Shown piece after piece: positions 26,030 to 36,464 of a stretch of 64,000 bases of DNA. The stretch spans positions 372,001 to 436,000 of the forward strand of contig NZ_CP104973.1 in NCBI RefSeq assembly GCF_025452195.1, written 5' to 3'. This DNA is from Phyllobacterium zundukense (GTDB lineage: Bacteria; Pseudomonadota; Alphaproteobacteria; Rhizobiales; Rhizobiaceae). The notes beneath the pieces are model-generated. The model saw nothing but the letters and a program-made list of their open reading frames with translations. It searched no databases and was not told the DNA's origin. A program made the position numbers and the translations under genes. Position 1 is the stretch's first letter. Each line of letters starts with the position of its first letter.

Positions 26030-28249
26030 TCAAGCAGCCTTCTTCTTCTCCTCGACCGGATAAGGATTGAACCGCTCGTAGAAGGTCTCCCCCTTTTCGG
26101 CCATATCGAGCAGCAGCTTCGGTGCCTTGAACTGCGCACCGTATTTCCGCTGCAGCCCCTTGGCGATTTCGACGAATTTCGCTGCGCCCATGCCATCAAT
26201 GTAGGACAGTGTTCCGCCAGTATAGGGTGCAAACCCGAAGGCAAGGATCGACCCCACATCCGCTTCACGCGGATCAGTGACAATGCGTTCCTCCATGACG
26301 CGGGCTGCCTCAAGGGCAATGGTGAAAAGGAACCGCTGCTTCAGGACATGGATATCGATCTTGTCCGGATCCTGTTGTGGGTAAAGTGTCTTCAACTCGG
26401 GCCACAAATGCTTTTTGGCGGGCTTCGCCGGATAATCGTAGAAGCCCTTGCCGTTCTTGCGACCGCGGCGGTCATATTTGTCCACCAGCGTGTTCACAAG
26501 CTCAACATGCCGCGGATCGACGGCCTTTGGTCCAAGATCCGCCAATGTGGCCTTCAGTATCTTCTGCGACAGATCAATAGCAGTCTCGTCGTTGAGCGCC
26601 AGCGGGCCGACCGGCATGCCCGCCATGCGTGCGACATTCTCGATCATCGCGGGCGGAACACCTTCGATGAGCATGTTGTAAGCTTCCGACATGTAGCGCA
26701 GAACACAGCGATTGACATAAAAGCCCCGCGTGTCATTGACCACAATGGGCGTCTTCTTGATCGCACGCACGAAGTCGAGCGCAACGGCGAGCGCCTTGTC
26801 GGCTGTCTTTTTGCCGAGGATAACCTCGACAAGCATCATTTTGTCGACCGGCGAAAAGAAGTGGATGCCGATGAAGTTCTTCGGGCGTTGTGAAACTTTC
26901 GCCAGTCCGGTGATCGGCAGCGTTGATGTATTGGATGCGAAGATGGCTGCGGGTTTCAATACCGCTTCGGCCTTTTCCGTAACCGCGCGCTTGACTTCAC
27001 GATCTTCGAACACCGCCTCGATTACGAGGTCAGCTCCCTCAAGATCGGCGTAATCCGATGATGCGGTAATCTGGCCAAGCAGCCTTTCCTTCTCCTCGGC
27101 GGTCGCCTTGCCTTTCTGGATCTCCTTGGTGATAAGATCGGCAGAATGTGCTTTGCCTTTTTCGGCTGCCTCCACACTCTGGTCTATGAGCACGACCGGA
27201 ATGCCTGCCTTCGCGGTGACATACGCGATGCTCGCGCCCATGAAGCCTGCGCCGACGACGCCGACCTTCTTGAATTTGGTGGGTTTGATATCGGCTGGAC
27301 GGCGAGCGCCCTTGTTCAGTTCCTGCAACGAGACGAACAGTGAACGGATCATCATTCCGGCTTCTGTCGTCTGCAGTATCTTTGTGAAATAGCGCTGCTC
27401 GATCTTGAGCGCCGTGTCAAAAGGTACGAGTAGGCCCTCATAGACGGATTTCAGGATCGAGGCTGCGCCCGGATAATTGCCATAGGTCTCACGACGGAGA
27501 ATTGCCGTAGCGGCTGGCCAGAGATTGGCTCCCGCCGGTGAATAAATCGCACCGCCGGGCAATTTGAAGCCCTTCTCGTCCCATGGCTGGACTGGCTTGA
27601 GACCAGCCTTGATCATCTTCTTGGCCGACTCAACTAGCTTTTTCGCCGGCACGATTTCATGCACTAGTCCCATCGCTTTCGCGCGCGACGCCGTGAGGCT
27701 CGAGCCTGTCGTCATCATCTGCAGGGCGTCCTGCTGGTTGGTGAGGCGCGGAACGCGTTGTGTGCCGCCGGCGCCCGGAAAGATGCCGACTTTGACTTCC
27801 GGCAGAGCCATCTTCACCGACGGGTCGTCGGAAACGACGCGGCCATGGCAGGCCAACGACATTTCGAATGCACCGCCCATGCAGGTACCGTTGATCGCGG
27901 AAACCCAGGGCTTGCCACATGTTTCCAGCTTGCGGAAAAGGCCACCCATCTTGCCGGTATTTTCGAACAGGAGTTCAACGGCCTTCTTGGGGTCCTTCGC
28001 CTTCTCTTCCTGGAACAGCTGGAACATGCGCTTGAGCATGGTCAAGTCGGCACCGCCGGAGAACGTGTCCTTGCCGGAGGTGATCACGGCACCCTTGATT
28101 GCTTCGTCCTTCGTGACCCGATCGACGATCGCGTCGAGTTCCTTCATCACCTCTTCGGTGAAGACATTCATCGACTTATCCGGCATATCCCAGGTTACGA
28201 GTGCAATGCCGTCCGCGTCGACGTCGAATTTGAAGTTCGTGTAGCTCAT
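26030..28249 (-). CDS. fadJ: Fatty acid oxidation multifunctional protein (enoyl-CoA hydratase / 3-hydroxyacyl-CoA dehydrogenase)
   Basis: A 739-residue fusion. The N-terminal crotonase domain has GGADLTMLK and the oxyanion/acid pattern [18 protein letters not shown] around residues 125-145. The dehydrogenase part begins with the NAD loop [20 protein letters not shown] near 335-355, has [12 protein letters not shown] and [13 protein letters not shown], and ends with two 3-hydroxyacyl-CoA C-terminal domains. It performs the second and third steps of beta-oxidation. Start at 28249 has AAGGAAG upstream; 13 bases separate it from the thiolase gene. FadJ versus FadB naming is by length and layout. 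Confidence 0.93.
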   Translation of the reverse strand: MSYTNFKFDVDADGIALVTWDMPDKSMNVFTEEVMKELDAIVDRVTKDEAIKGAVITSGKDTFSGGADLTMLKRMFQLFQEEKAKDPKKAVELLFENTGKMGGLFRKLETCGKPWVSAINGTCMGGAFEMSLACHGRVVSDDPSVKMALPEVKVGIFPGAGGTQRVPRLTNQQDALQMMTTGSSLTASRAKAMGLVHEIVPAKKLVESAKKMIKAGLKPVQPWDEKGFKLPGGAIYSPAGANLWPAATAILRRETYGNYPGAASILKSVYEGLLVPFDTALKIEQRYFTKILQTTEAGMMIRSLFVSLQELNKGARRPADIKPTKFKKVGVVGAGFMGASIAYVTAKAGIPVVLIDQSVEAAEKGKAHSADLITKEIQKGKATAEEKERLLGQITASSDYADLEGADLVIEAVFEDREVKRAVTEKAEAVLKPAAIFASNTSTLPITGLAKVSQRPKNFIGIHFFSPVDKMMLVEVILGKKTADKALAVALDFVRAIKKTPIVVNDTRGFYVNRCVLRYMSEAYNMLIEGVPPAMIENVARMAGMPVGPLALNDETAIDLSQKILKATLADLGPKAVDPRHVELVNTLVDKYDRRGRKNGKGFYDYPAKPAKKHLWPELKTLYPQQDPDKIDIHVLKQRFLFTIALEAARVMEERIVTDPREADVGSILAFGFAPYTGGTLSYIDGMGAAKFVEIAKGLQRKYGAQFKAPKLLLDMAEKGETFYERFNPYPVEEKKKAA

Positions 28250-28262
28250 CTTCCTTATCTCC

Positions 28263-29471
28263 TCAGACGCGTTCGATGATGGTTGCGGTGCCCATGCCCG
28301 CACCGATGCACAGTGTAACGAGCGCAACATTGAGATCACGGCGCTCCAGTTCATCAAGAACAGTGCCGAGGATCATTGCACCTGTGGCGCCAAGCGGATG
28401 CCCCATGGCGATGGCACCACCATTGACATTGATCTTGTCGCGGGGAATGTCGAAGGCCTGCATGTAGCGCAGCACCACAGCAGCAAATGCCTCGTTCAGT
28501 TCGAAGAGATCTATGTCCGAAATCTTCATCTTGGCGCGCTTCAAGAGCTTTTCCGTTACGTCGACTGGGCCGGTCAGCATCAGCGCCGGGTCCGAACCGA
28601 TATTGGCGAATGCGCGGATGCGGGCACGTGGCTTTGAGCCGATCGCCTTGCCTGCGCTTTTCGACCCAAGCAATACGCCTGCGGCGCCATCAACGATACC
28701 GGACGAATTGCCGGCATGATGGACGTGATTGATGATCTCGACTTCGGGATGTGCCTGGATGCCGACAGCGTTGAAGCCGCCCATTTCACCGGGCATCACG
28801 AAGGATGGATTGAGCGAAGCCAGCGCCTGCATGTCCGTGGTCGGCCGCATGTGCTCGTCATGATCGAGAATGGTCAGGCCGTTCTGGTCCTTGATCTCGA
28901 GAACCGAATTCTTGAAGTAGCCTTTCTTCCAGGCTTCACCGGCTCGCTTCTGGCTCTCAACTGCGTAAGCGTCAACATCATCGCGGCTGAAGCCATACTT
29001 CGTGGCAATCAGGTCGGCGGAAACGCCTTGAGGCATGAAATAGCCTGGCAGTCCAACCGACGGATCCATATACCAGGCCCCCCCCGACATGCCCATCCCG
29101 ACACGCGACATGGATTCAACACCGCCGGCAATGACAATGTCGTCCGCCCCTTGCACGATCTTGGCAGCGGCAAAATTCACTGCGTCAAGGCCAGACGCGC
29201 AGAACCGCGAGATTTGCATACCGGGCGCCTTGAAATCATAGCCCGCTTCGAAGGCGGAGGATCGCGGAATGACAGCGCCAGCTTCACCTACCGGATCGAC
29301 GCAGCCGTAGATGATGTCGTCGACGAGGCCCGTGTCGAGGCCATTGCGATCGCGCAGCGCCTCAAGCACGTGGGCGCCAAGACGAACGGCAGGCACTTCG
29401 TGCAGGCTGCCGTCCTTCTTGCCCCTGCCACGCGGGGTACGGACGTGGTCATAAATATATGCCTCAGTCAT
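28263..29471 (-). CDS. fadA: Acetyl-CoA acetyltransferase (3-ketoacyl-CoA thiolase)
   Basis: A 402-residue thiolase. The acyl-accepting Cys91 is in [12 protein letters not shown], His358 in GHPLGATGA, and the second active Cys388 in LCIGAGMG. It releases acetyl-CoA in the last step of beta-oxidation, probably as partner of the downstream fadJ product. It lies third in the four-gene operon. The family also contains biosynthetic thiolases, but the neighbouring acyl-CoA dehydrogenases make the degradative role likely. Confidence 0.93.
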   Translation of the reverse strand: MTEAYIYDHVRTPRGRGKKDGSLHEVPAVRLGAHVLEALRDRNGLDTGLVDDIIYGCVDPVGEAGAVIPRSSAFEAGYDFKAPGMQISRFCASGLDAVNFAAAKIVQGADDIVIAGGVESMSRVGMGMSGGAWYMDPSVGLPGYFMPQGVSADLIATKYGFSRDDVDAYAVESQKRAGEAWKKGYFKNSVLEIKDQNGLTILDHDEHMRPTTDMQALASLNPSFVMPGEMGGFNAVGIQAHPEVEIINHVHHAGNSSGIVDGAAGVLLGSKSAGKAIGSKPRARIRAFANIGSDPALMLTGPVDVTEKLLKRAKMKISDIDLFELNEAFAAVVLRYMQAFDIPRDKINVNGGAIAMGHPLGATGAMILGTVLDELERRDLNVALVTLCIGAGMGTATIIERV

Positions 29472-29498
29472 TTCATTCTCCCTGTTCGAACCGGCAGC

Positions 29499-30671
29499 TC
29501 AAAGGCTGCGGGCGATCAAAAGCTTCATGATTTCGTTGGTGCCGCCATAAATCCGCTGGACGCGCGCGTCGCGGAACATGCGAGCAATCGGATATTCGTT
29601 CATATAGCCGTACCCGCCGTGCAACTGCAGGCATTCATCGACAACCTTGTTCTGCAGGTCGCTGAGCCAGTACTTTGCCATCGAGGCAGTAACTGGATCG
29701 AGCCCGCCATTCACATGGCGTTCGACGCAATGATTGTAGAAAACGCGGCCAATCGTGGCCTCTGTCTTGAGCTCGGCAAGCTTGAACTGTGTGTTCTGGA
29801 AATCTATGACGGCCTTGCCGAAAGCCTTGCGCTCCTTGACATAGTCCGACGTAATAGCGATGGCACGCTCTGCCATGGCAATAGCCGTTCCGCCAATCTG
29901 TAAGCGTTCCTGGGGCAATTGCTGCATCAGCTGGACAAAACCCTGTCCCTCTTCTGTGCCAAGAAGATTGGACGCAGGCACGCGGACATCATTGAAAAAG
30001 AGTTCCGACGTGTCGTTCGACTTCAACCCAATCTTGTCGAGGTTACGGCCGCGTTCGAAACCTTGCTGCCCGTCAGTCTCCACGACGAAGAGCGAAGTGC
30101 CTTTTGCACCCTGTGCCGGATCGGTCTTGGTAACGACGACGACAAGATTGGCTAGCTGGCCATTGGTGATGAACGTTTTCGATCCATTGATGACATAGTG
30201 ATTGCCATCCTTCTTCGCGCTGGTCTTGACACCCTGAAGGTCGGAACCCGCACCGGGTTCGGTCATGGCAATGGCGCCGATTAGCTCACCAGTCGCCATT
30301 TTCGGCAACCATTTCTGTTTTTGCTCTTCAGACCCATAGTGGAGGATATAGGGAGCAACGATGGAATTGTGCAGTGCTATGCCGAAGCCGTCGACACCGA
30401 CATGGCTGATGGCTTCAAGAATGGCGCTTTCGTGCGCATAGGTGCCACCTGCCCCACCATATTCTTCCGGCATCGAGGCGCACAAAAGCCCGTTCTCACC
30501 GGCAAGCTCCCAGACCGAACGGTCGAACATTTCCTGTTTCTCAAAACGGTCGTAGTGCGGAAGAACCTCGGCCTCGAGAAATTTCGTGGCCATCTCTTCC
30601 AGCATCACAACGTCATCGGTCTTCCAGTCGGGCTTTGGAACACCCAATACTTCTTCCGGTCGCAGACCCAT
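29499..30671 (-). CDS. Acyl-CoA dehydrogenase (short/medium chain type)
   Basis: A 390-residue FAD enzyme of normal family length. Signature regions include AIAMTEPGAGSDLQGVKTSA (FAD/substrate binding), GSKTFITNGQ, and the C-terminal LQLHGGYGYMNEYPIARMFRDARVQRIYGGTNEIMK. The catalytic glutamate should lie in this last region (GGTNEI). It starts beta-oxidation by forming the 2,3-double bond and passes electrons to ETF. ATG at 30671 with GGGAGG six bases upstream is chosen over the adjacent GTG. Chain-length or branched-chain specificity cannot be read. Confidence 0.9.
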   Translation of the reverse strand: MGLRPEEVLGVPKPDWKTDDVVMLEEMATKFLEAEVLPHYDRFEKQEMFDRSVWELAGENGLLCASMPEEYGGAGGTYAHESAILEAISHVGVDGFGIALHNSIVAPYILHYGSEEQKQKWLPKMATGELIGAIAMTEPGAGSDLQGVKTSAKKDGNHYVINGSKTFITNGQLANLVVVVTKTDPAQGAKGTSLFVVETDGQQGFERGRNLDKIGLKSNDTSELFFNDVRVPASNLLGTEEGQGFVQLMQQLPQERLQIGGTAIAMAERAIAITSDYVKERKAFGKAVIDFQNTQFKLAELKTEATIGRVFYNHCVERHVNGGLDPVTASMAKYWLSDLQNKVVDECLQLHGGYGYMNEYPIARMFRDARVQRIYGGTNEIMKLLIARSL

Positions 30672-30735
30672 CACAAACCTCCCGAGAATAGTAAAGGAGC
30701 CGCGAGACCGCGGCTCGAAATGAGCGTGCGGTAGC

Positions 30736-32529
30736 TTAGAATGCTTCCGCAGCGAGCGCCATCATTGTGTCCGCTCCCGTCTGAATGCGAGCAAGATGCG
30801 CCGACGTTTCCGGCATGACACGTTCCATGAAGAACTTGCCAGTGACGAGCTTTGTCTCATGGAAGGACTGGTTGCCGGCACCTTCCGCAAGCTTGGCGTG
30901 TGATGCCTTGGCCATCCGCGCCCACATATAGCCGAGCGAAACCAGGCCGAAGAGGTGCATGTAGTCGGTGGAAGCAGCACCTGCATTGTCAGGGTTCGCC
31001 ATGCCGTTCTGCATCAGCCACATGGATGCCGCCTGCAAGTCATTGAGCCCCTTCTTCAGATGCTTTGTGAAGAAGGCCAGTTTCTCGTCGCCGCGGTTTT
31101 CCTCGCAGAAATCGCCCACCTCCTTGAAGAAGGCCATGACAGCACGGCCGCCATTTGCGCCGAGCTTGCGGCCGACGAGGTCCAATGCCTGGATTCCATT
31201 GGCGCCCTCATAAATCATGGCGATACGCGCGTCGCGTACATACTGGCTCATGCCATGTTCTTCGATATAGCCGTGACCGCCGAAGACCTGCTGCGCCATG
31301 CAGGCGTGCTCGAAGCCTTTGTCGGTAAGGACACCTTTCAACACGGGTGTCATCAGGCCGAGAATGTCATCCGCCAAGTGCTTCTCGGTTTCATCATCCG
31401 AGCGATGCGCGATGTCCGACTTCAACGCCGACCAGAGGATGAATGCGCGGCCTGCTTCATTGAAAGATTTGATCGTCAGCAGAATTCGGCGGATGTCAGG
31501 GTGGACGATGATCGGATCAGCTTTCTTATTTGGCTCTTTCGGTCCCGTCAGTGCACGGCCCTGGATACGGTCGCGCGCATAGATGGCAGCGTTCTGGTAG
31601 GCAATCTCGCCGATGGACAGACCCTGCAGTGCAACGCCCAGGCGCGCCTCGTTCATCATTGTGAACATAGCGCGCAGACCCTTGTTCTCGCCCCCAATTA
31701 GATAGCCCGTCGCTTCGTCATAATTCATGACGCAGGTCGAGTTGCCGTGGATACCCATTTTCTCTTCGATAGAGCCGCACGATACTCCATTGCGCGTTCC
31801 GGGATTGCCGTTCTCGTCGAGATTGAACTTGGGTACGATAAACAGCGAAATACCCTTGGTTCCTTCCGGTGCACCTTCGATACGGGCGAGAACCAGATGA
31901 ATGATGTTCTCGGCCATGTCGTGCTCGCCGGCAGAGATGAAAATCTTCTGCCCGGAAATCCGGTAGGAACCGTCGGCGTTCGGCACAGCCTTGCTGCGCA
32001 ACAGACCGAGATCGGTGCCGCAATGCGGTTCGGTGAGGTTCATGGTGCCTGTCCACGTACCATCAGTCATTTTAGGCAGATAGGTTTTTTTCTGGCCGTC
32101 GGTGCCGTGCGTGAGAATGGCCGCAATCGCGCCCTGCGTCAGGCCGGGATACATGACCAGTGCCATGTTCGCGGAAGCCATATATTCACCCGCTGCCACA
32201 TGTAGCGCGTATGGCAGACCCTGACCTCCGAATTCCTGCGGTACGGCTAGGCCAACCCAACCACCTTCGCGATACTGATCGAACGCTTGTTTGTAGCCCG
32301 TGGGCGTCGTTACCGAACCGTCGTCATGACGTACGCAGCCTTCCTGATCACCTATCTGGTTAACTGGGAACAGTGTGTTCTCGGCCAGCTTTGCGCCTTC
32401 ACTGAGGATAGCTTCGACAATATCCGGTGACGCGTCGCCAAACCCTTGCAAATTACCGTAGCGTTCAAAACCCAAAACATCGTTCAAGATAAACAGCGTG
32501 TCTTCAACAGGCGCGCGATAGCTTGGCAT
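30736..32529 (-). CDS. Acyl-CoA dehydrogenase, long form with extra C-terminal domain
   Basis: A 597-residue member of the long acyl-CoA dehydrogenase group that has an added C-terminal domain. Visible motifs are [74 protein letters not shown] and a closing helical extension. Proteins of this group act on medium/long acyl-CoAs, and include the DmdC type that uses 3-methylmercaptopropionyl-CoA. It is the first gene of the fad operon; GGAGGAAG precedes the start. A perfect palindrome lies 73 bases upstream. Confidence 0.9.
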   Translation of the reverse strand: MPSYRAPVEDTLFILNDVLGFERYGNLQGFGDASPDIVEAILSEGAKLAENTLFPVNQIGDQEGCVRHDDGSVTTPTGYKQAFDQYREGGWVGLAVPQEFGGQGLPYALHVAAGEYMASANMALVMYPGLTQGAIAAILTHGTDGQKKTYLPKMTDGTWTGTMNLTEPHCGTDLGLLRSKAVPNADGSYRISGQKIFISAGEHDMAENIIHLVLARIEGAPEGTKGISLFIVPKFNLDENGNPGTRNGVSCGSIEEKMGIHGNSTCVMNYDEATGYLIGGENKGLRAMFTMMNEARLGVALQGLSIGEIAYQNAAIYARDRIQGRALTGPKEPNKKADPIIVHPDIRRILLTIKSFNEAGRAFILWSALKSDIAHRSDDETEKHLADDILGLMTPVLKGVLTDKGFEHACMAQQVFGGHGYIEEHGMSQYVRDARIAMIYEGANGIQALDLVGRKLGANGGRAVMAFFKEVGDFCEENRGDEKLAFFTKHLKKGLNDLQAASMWLMQNGMANPDNAGAASTDYMHLFGLVSLGYMWARMAKASHAKLAEGAGNQSFHETKLVTGKFFMERVMPETSAHLARIQTGADTMMALAAEAF

Positions 32530-32601
32530 CAGACTTCCTCCAAAACAAAGCAAAAACGGCACGCAAATTATGGCGCCGTTGAGATGTTGCTAAACCTAAC
32601 A

Positions 32602-32631
32602 AATTTTGACGTTTGCGTAAACGTCAAAATT
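32602..32631. promoter_or_regulatory. Perfect 13-bp-arm palindrome at the fad operon promoter
   Basis: AATTTTGACGTTT (32602-32614) and AAACGTCAAAATT (32619-32631) form a perfect inverted repeat around GCGT. It lies 73 bases before the first acyl-CoA dehydrogenase start. From memory, MerR-family LiuR-like regulators of fatty and branched-chain acid breakdown bind palindromes of similar ACGT/AAACGT character; the match to that motif was not computed. A close copy stands before the nitronate monooxygenase gene at 40366-40389. Confidence 0.72.
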
Positions 32632-32745
32632 GCAATGCAATCGTTTTTTAACGGTGCATTTAGGCAAAGCACCCACCCACTTTGAATGTTACAGCACTTT
32701 TTCGAGAGCAATCCCGCTCTGGATTGAGCTGACCAAACGCTTTTT

Positions 32746-32773
32746 TTAACCAATCCAGCCAGGGTCTTAACCA
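32746..32773 (+). promoter_or_regulatory. Two CtrA half-site-like repeats upstream of the PodJ-like gene
   Basis: TTAACCA occurs at 32746-32752 and again at 32767-32773, 21 bases apart, two helical turns, in the 470-base gap before the PodJ-like gene. CtrA binds TTAA-N7-TTAA and half-sites such as TTAACCAT. The copies end AT and GT, so the match is partial. A cell-cycle-regulated promoter would suit the gene, but this is inference. Confidence 0.3.
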
Positions 32774-32998
32774 GTTGTTTACCACGTTTCGCCAATGTCA
32801 CGATGACGGTGAACCGTGTCTATGTGTGATTTGTTCTTCACGGCTTGTCGGATCGCATGGGGCGCACGCCCTGGCTCTCCGGTTTGGCCCCAACGCGCAC
32901 AGCGCTATTGGCCGTTTCCTCAGAGCGATGGTTTTTCACCCGCCACTGTGTGGCGTCAACTTGAGCAGCAGACGTCCATGACGAACCAGAGGTCACTA

Positions 32999-35900
32999 AT
33001 GGAACAGGTCAATGTGAATCGCGCACGTCGTGATGCGACGTCGCTCGACAGTCTCAACCGTACACTTGAGGATCTCGAGAGTCAGTTGCGCGGTGCATTG
33101 GAGCCAAAAAAGGAAGCTTTTCGGGAAAATGAGGATATTGCCGACCGGTTTGCTGCGCTCGCCTCGCGTGCCGGGCAATTGGCCACGCCCCGTTACGTTG
33201 CAACATCCCAGGCCCCTGTTTCACAAAAGTACGACCTCTCGGCAATTGCCGCTCAACTCAAACAGCTCCGGGAGGAGATGGAGGGCGAGATCAAAGCGCC
33301 CGTCGAATCTGCCGAACCGCACAACGAAACGATTGGCAGACTCAGCCAGTCAACCGCTTCAAGTGATCGCCTGTTCAACCGAGCTTCTGCAAGCCAGTAC
33401 GAGACGGGTCACCTTTCCATGCTGCGCGGGGACCTCGATGAATTGAAACGTACCGTAAATACGTTGGCCCGCGAAGAGTCGGTACAGAACCTTGGCAATC
33501 GGTGGGATACAATCGATGAACGATTCGATGCCTTCGTAGAACGCAACCGCTCGACTGTTGGAAATGGCGCCTCGCTGCCTTCCAAACATATGCAGCAGAT
33601 CGATGAGCGGCTTGACGAGATCAGCCGCGCCATCGTGGCTACCTCGCAACCAGCCTCCGGCCAATCAATCGAAGCCCATGCTTTCGAACGGATGGAAGCG
33701 CGCATTGCCGCGTTGGCGTTGCCCGACCGCACCGCGGATACAATCCTCAAGCGAATGGGCGAGCTTGCCGAACGTGTCGATCACCTTACGGAGCAGAGCA
33801 AAACACCCGCGATCGGCCTCGACATCCTGTCTGAACAGCTTTCGGCAGTAACGCGCCATCTCCAAAACGCACCGGCGGCGATCACCATCTCCGACTTCCG
33901 CGACCTGGAAAGCCGTGTTGTGCAGGTCATCGACAAGCTTGAAACCATGCCGCGGCCGGCAGCTGATCCTGCGTTCATCGAAAAGATCGATCAGCGCTTC
34001 GAAGAACTAACGCGCCGTCTCGACGACCACCACATGGTGACCGAGAACAGCGACATTCGCTTGACCGACAATATCGAAGCCCGTTTCGAGGACATGGCAC
34101 GTTACATTGCGCAAAACGTTCCTCAGACCGAGAATACGCACGATGCCATCCGTAGTCTTGAACTGCAGATTGCCGGTTTGGCCCAGCATCTGGCTCAGTC
34201 GAATGAACGATACGCAGAAATGTCCGAGATCCCGCCACGCCTCGACGCGATCGAAGAGTCGATGGCGGCAAACCGCGATCTCGTCGTAGAGGCTGCCCGC
34301 AACGCTGCGGCTGAGGCCATCCGCAACACTGCTAATTTCGGCAGCGACCATGATAGCACGATCGCCCGCGAACTTGCTGCAGACTTGAAGACTCTGGAAA
34401 AACTTTCCCGCAAATCCGAGGAACGCAATAGCAAGACATTCGAGGCAATCCACGATACGTTGCTCAAGATAGTTGACCGTCTTGCCTCGCTCGAAAGCGG
34501 GCCGGTTCCCGTCGACAGGCCCCTTGCAGCCCGGATTGACGAAGCAGTCATCCCCGAAGAGCCGGTGATGAAAGCTACACTGGCTTACGATCCCGCCATA
34601 GATGTCGGGCCTGCTCTCGATACACCGATCTTCTTGACAAGCCAGGAACCGTCATCGGAAGCAACGCTCTCTGGTGCTGTTGAACAGGAGCCGCGCGAAA
34701 AGAAGTCGCTCTTCGGCACCCTTGCCCGCAGCTTGAAGGGACGCAGCAAGCAGGAGATCGAAGCACAGGATTTGCAAATCGATATAGTTGAGGACGCAAA
34801 GAAGATAGACGCGAACGTTGATCTGGATTCGAACATTCTCAACCGTCCGCTTGAGCCTGGCTCTGGCATGCCAGACCTGAATTCTATCCTTAAGCGCGTT
34901 CGCGACGACCGTCGGGATATGCCACTTTCCAGCAATGTATCGGCAGGCAAGGCGGATTTCATCACTGCCGCCCGCCGCGCTGCTCAAGCAGCAGCCTCGG
35001 AAGTCGAGAGCCAGAAACGCGCTCCTGTTTCGGACAGGACTGAAGGTCCAAAGGACAGCCTGCTTACACGCCAGCGGAGGCCGATTCTGCTGGCGATCGG
35101 CGCGATTATGATCGCGATCGCAGGTTTGCAATTAAAGAACGCATATCTGAACTATGCGGCCGGACCCGATACGGCATCCATCACCCGGCCCACGTCATCC
35201 GAACGGGAGGACGACGTTGCAGCCAAAGCGCAAAAACCTGCCGAGCAGGGAAAGACTCTGGAACTGACATTTCCGGCCGAGAACAGCACACCAAAGGAAC
35301 TCGCCGCCTCACAGCCGGCACTCGATAGTGTGGAAGCGGTTATCGCCACGCAGCAGGCGACGCCATCCACCATCGATGCCACACCAATTACGCCGGCCGT
35401 TGATACCCAATCGGCCGCAGCTATTCCAGCCATTCCGACTGAGGCTGGCCCCCAACCGCTGCGCGATGCGGCAGCAAAAGGCGACAGCAAGGCGCTATTC
35501 GAAATCGGCAACAATTATATGGACGGGCGCGGTGTCACCAGTGATTTCGTCAAAGCGGCCGAATGGTATAATCTTGCAGCAGACCGCGGCTTTGCGCCGG
35601 CACAGTACCGTATCGGTAACTTCTACGAGAAGGGCTTGGGCCTTACTCGCGATCTGGCGAAAGCCAAGACCTATTACCACCTTGCCGCCGAACAAGGCAA
35701 CGCGAGCGCCATGCACAACCTCGCTGTCCTCTGTGCCGCCGGAGCCGATGGTGCAGCCCCGGACAACGAAGCCGCAGCGCGTTGGTTTACCAAAGCAGCG
35801 GAACTCGGTGTCAAGGACAGCCAGTTCAATCTTGGCATTCTTTCAGCCAAGGGTGTCGGCATTCCACAGAACCTGGAAGAGAGCTTTAAATGGTTCGCCA

Positions 35901-36283
35901 TTGCGGCCAATGCCGGTGACAAGGACGCTGCTCAGAAGCGGGACGATGTGGCCAAAATCATGTCTCCCGAGCAGCTGGAGCGCGCAAAGGCTGCCACCGA
36001 GCTTTGGAAGCCGAGACAGCTGAATCCCGGCGCCAACACCCTTGACGTGCCCGCGGATTGGCGGGAAAGCCCAACGACGACCGGTTCGATCGACATGGGA
36101 AAAGCCATCCGCAACGTTCAGCTCATCCTCAACAAGCACGGCTACGATGCGGGCGGGTCTGACGGTAAAATAGGCTCCAAAACACGGGACGCGATCATGG
36201 CATTCCAGAAGGACAACGGGCTCAAGCCGACTGGTAATATCGACAAGGATCTGGTTCGCAATTTGCTCAGAAAGAACGGCTGA
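32999..36283 (+). CDS. podJ: PodJ-like polar organising protein (coiled coil, one membrane span, Sel1 repeats, peptidoglycan-binding domain)
   Basis: A 1094-residue protein with the PodJ layout: about 690 mostly helical, coiled-coil-prone cytoplasmic residues opening with TSLDSLNRTLEDLESQL; one membrane helix at about 692-712; a Pro/Ala-rich periplasmic linker; four Sel1-type repeats from about 820 (ALFEIGNNYMDGRGV, AQYRIGNFYEKGLGL and others); and a C-terminal peptidoglycan-binding domain (about 1033-1094). PodJ marks a cell pole and recruits division and polarity proteins. The start at 32999 has AGAGG six bases upstream; the frame stays open to 32816, so an earlier start is possible. The name rests on layout, not on an alignment. 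Confidence 0.8.
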   Translation: MEQVNVNRARRDATSLDSLNRTLEDLESQLRGALEPKKEAFRENEDIADRFAALASRAGQLATPRYVATSQAPVSQKYDLSAIAAQLKQLREEMEGEIKAPVESAEPHNETIGRLSQSTASSDRLFNRASASQYETGHLSMLRGDLDELKRTVNTLAREESVQNLGNRWDTIDERFDAFVERNRSTVGNGASLPSKHMQQIDERLDEISRAIVATSQPASGQSIEAHAFERMEARIAALALPDRTADTILKRMGELAERVDHLTEQSKTPAIGLDILSEQLSAVTRHLQNAPAAITISDFRDLESRVVQVIDKLETMPRPAADPAFIEKIDQRFEELTRRLDDHHMVTENSDIRLTDNIEARFEDMARYIAQNVPQTENTHDAIRSLELQIAGLAQHLAQSNERYAEMSEIPPRLDAIEESMAANRDLVVEAARNAAAEAIRNTANFGSDHDSTIARELAADLKTLEKLSRKSEERNSKTFEAIHDTLLKIVDRLASLESGPVPVDRPLAARIDEAVIPEEPVMKATLAYDPAIDVGPALDTPIFLTSQEPSSEATLSGAVEQEPREKKSLFGTLARSLKGRSKQEIEAQDLQIDIVEDAKKIDANVDLDSNILNRPLEPGSGMPDLNSILKRVRDDRRDMPLSSNVSAGKADFITAARRAAQAAASEVESQKRAPVSDRTEGPKDSLLTRQRRPILLAIGAIMIAIAGLQLKNAYLNYAAGPDTASITRPTSSEREDDVAAKAQKPAEQGKTLELTFPAENSTPKELAASQPALDSVEAVIATQQATPSTIDATPITPAVDTQSAAAIPAIPTEAGPQPLRDAAAKGDSKALFEIGNNYMDGRGVTSDFVKAAEWYNLAADRGFAPAQYRIGNFYEKGLGLTRDLAKAKTYYHLAAEQGNASAMHNLAVLCAAGADGAAPDNEAAARWFTKAAELGVKDSQFNLGILSAKGVGIPQNLEESFKWFAIAANAGDKDAAQKRDDVAKIMSPEQLERAKAATELWKPRQLNPGANTLDVPADWRESPTTTGSIDMGKAIRNVQLILNKHGYDAGGSDGKIGSKTRDAIMAFQKDNGLKPTGNIDKDLVRNLLRKNG

Positions 36284-36375
36284 AGCCAAAGAGATAAATT
36301 CCCCTAGAAACCATTGGAACAATGCCATTGCGACACATGGCTTCGCGTATGAACCGCGATGCGCGGCGCCGCTCG

Positions 36376-36461
36376 GTCAAAATTTGACTTGAGCTCGGCA
36401 AGCGGGCAAGAAACCTTAAAGAATTACTGTCATTGTGCTGTTACTACGGTGTCCTGACACC
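36376..36461. promoter_or_regulatory. Two palindromes upstream of the TSUP exporter gene
   Basis: GTCAAAATTTGAC (36376-36388) is palindromic around a single central base, and GGTGTC-ct-GACACC (36448-36461) ends three bases before the chosen ATG. The second would cover the ribosome binding site as an RNA hairpin or serve as an operator. No regulator gene is adjacent. Confidence 0.35.
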
Positions 36462-36464
36462 ACA

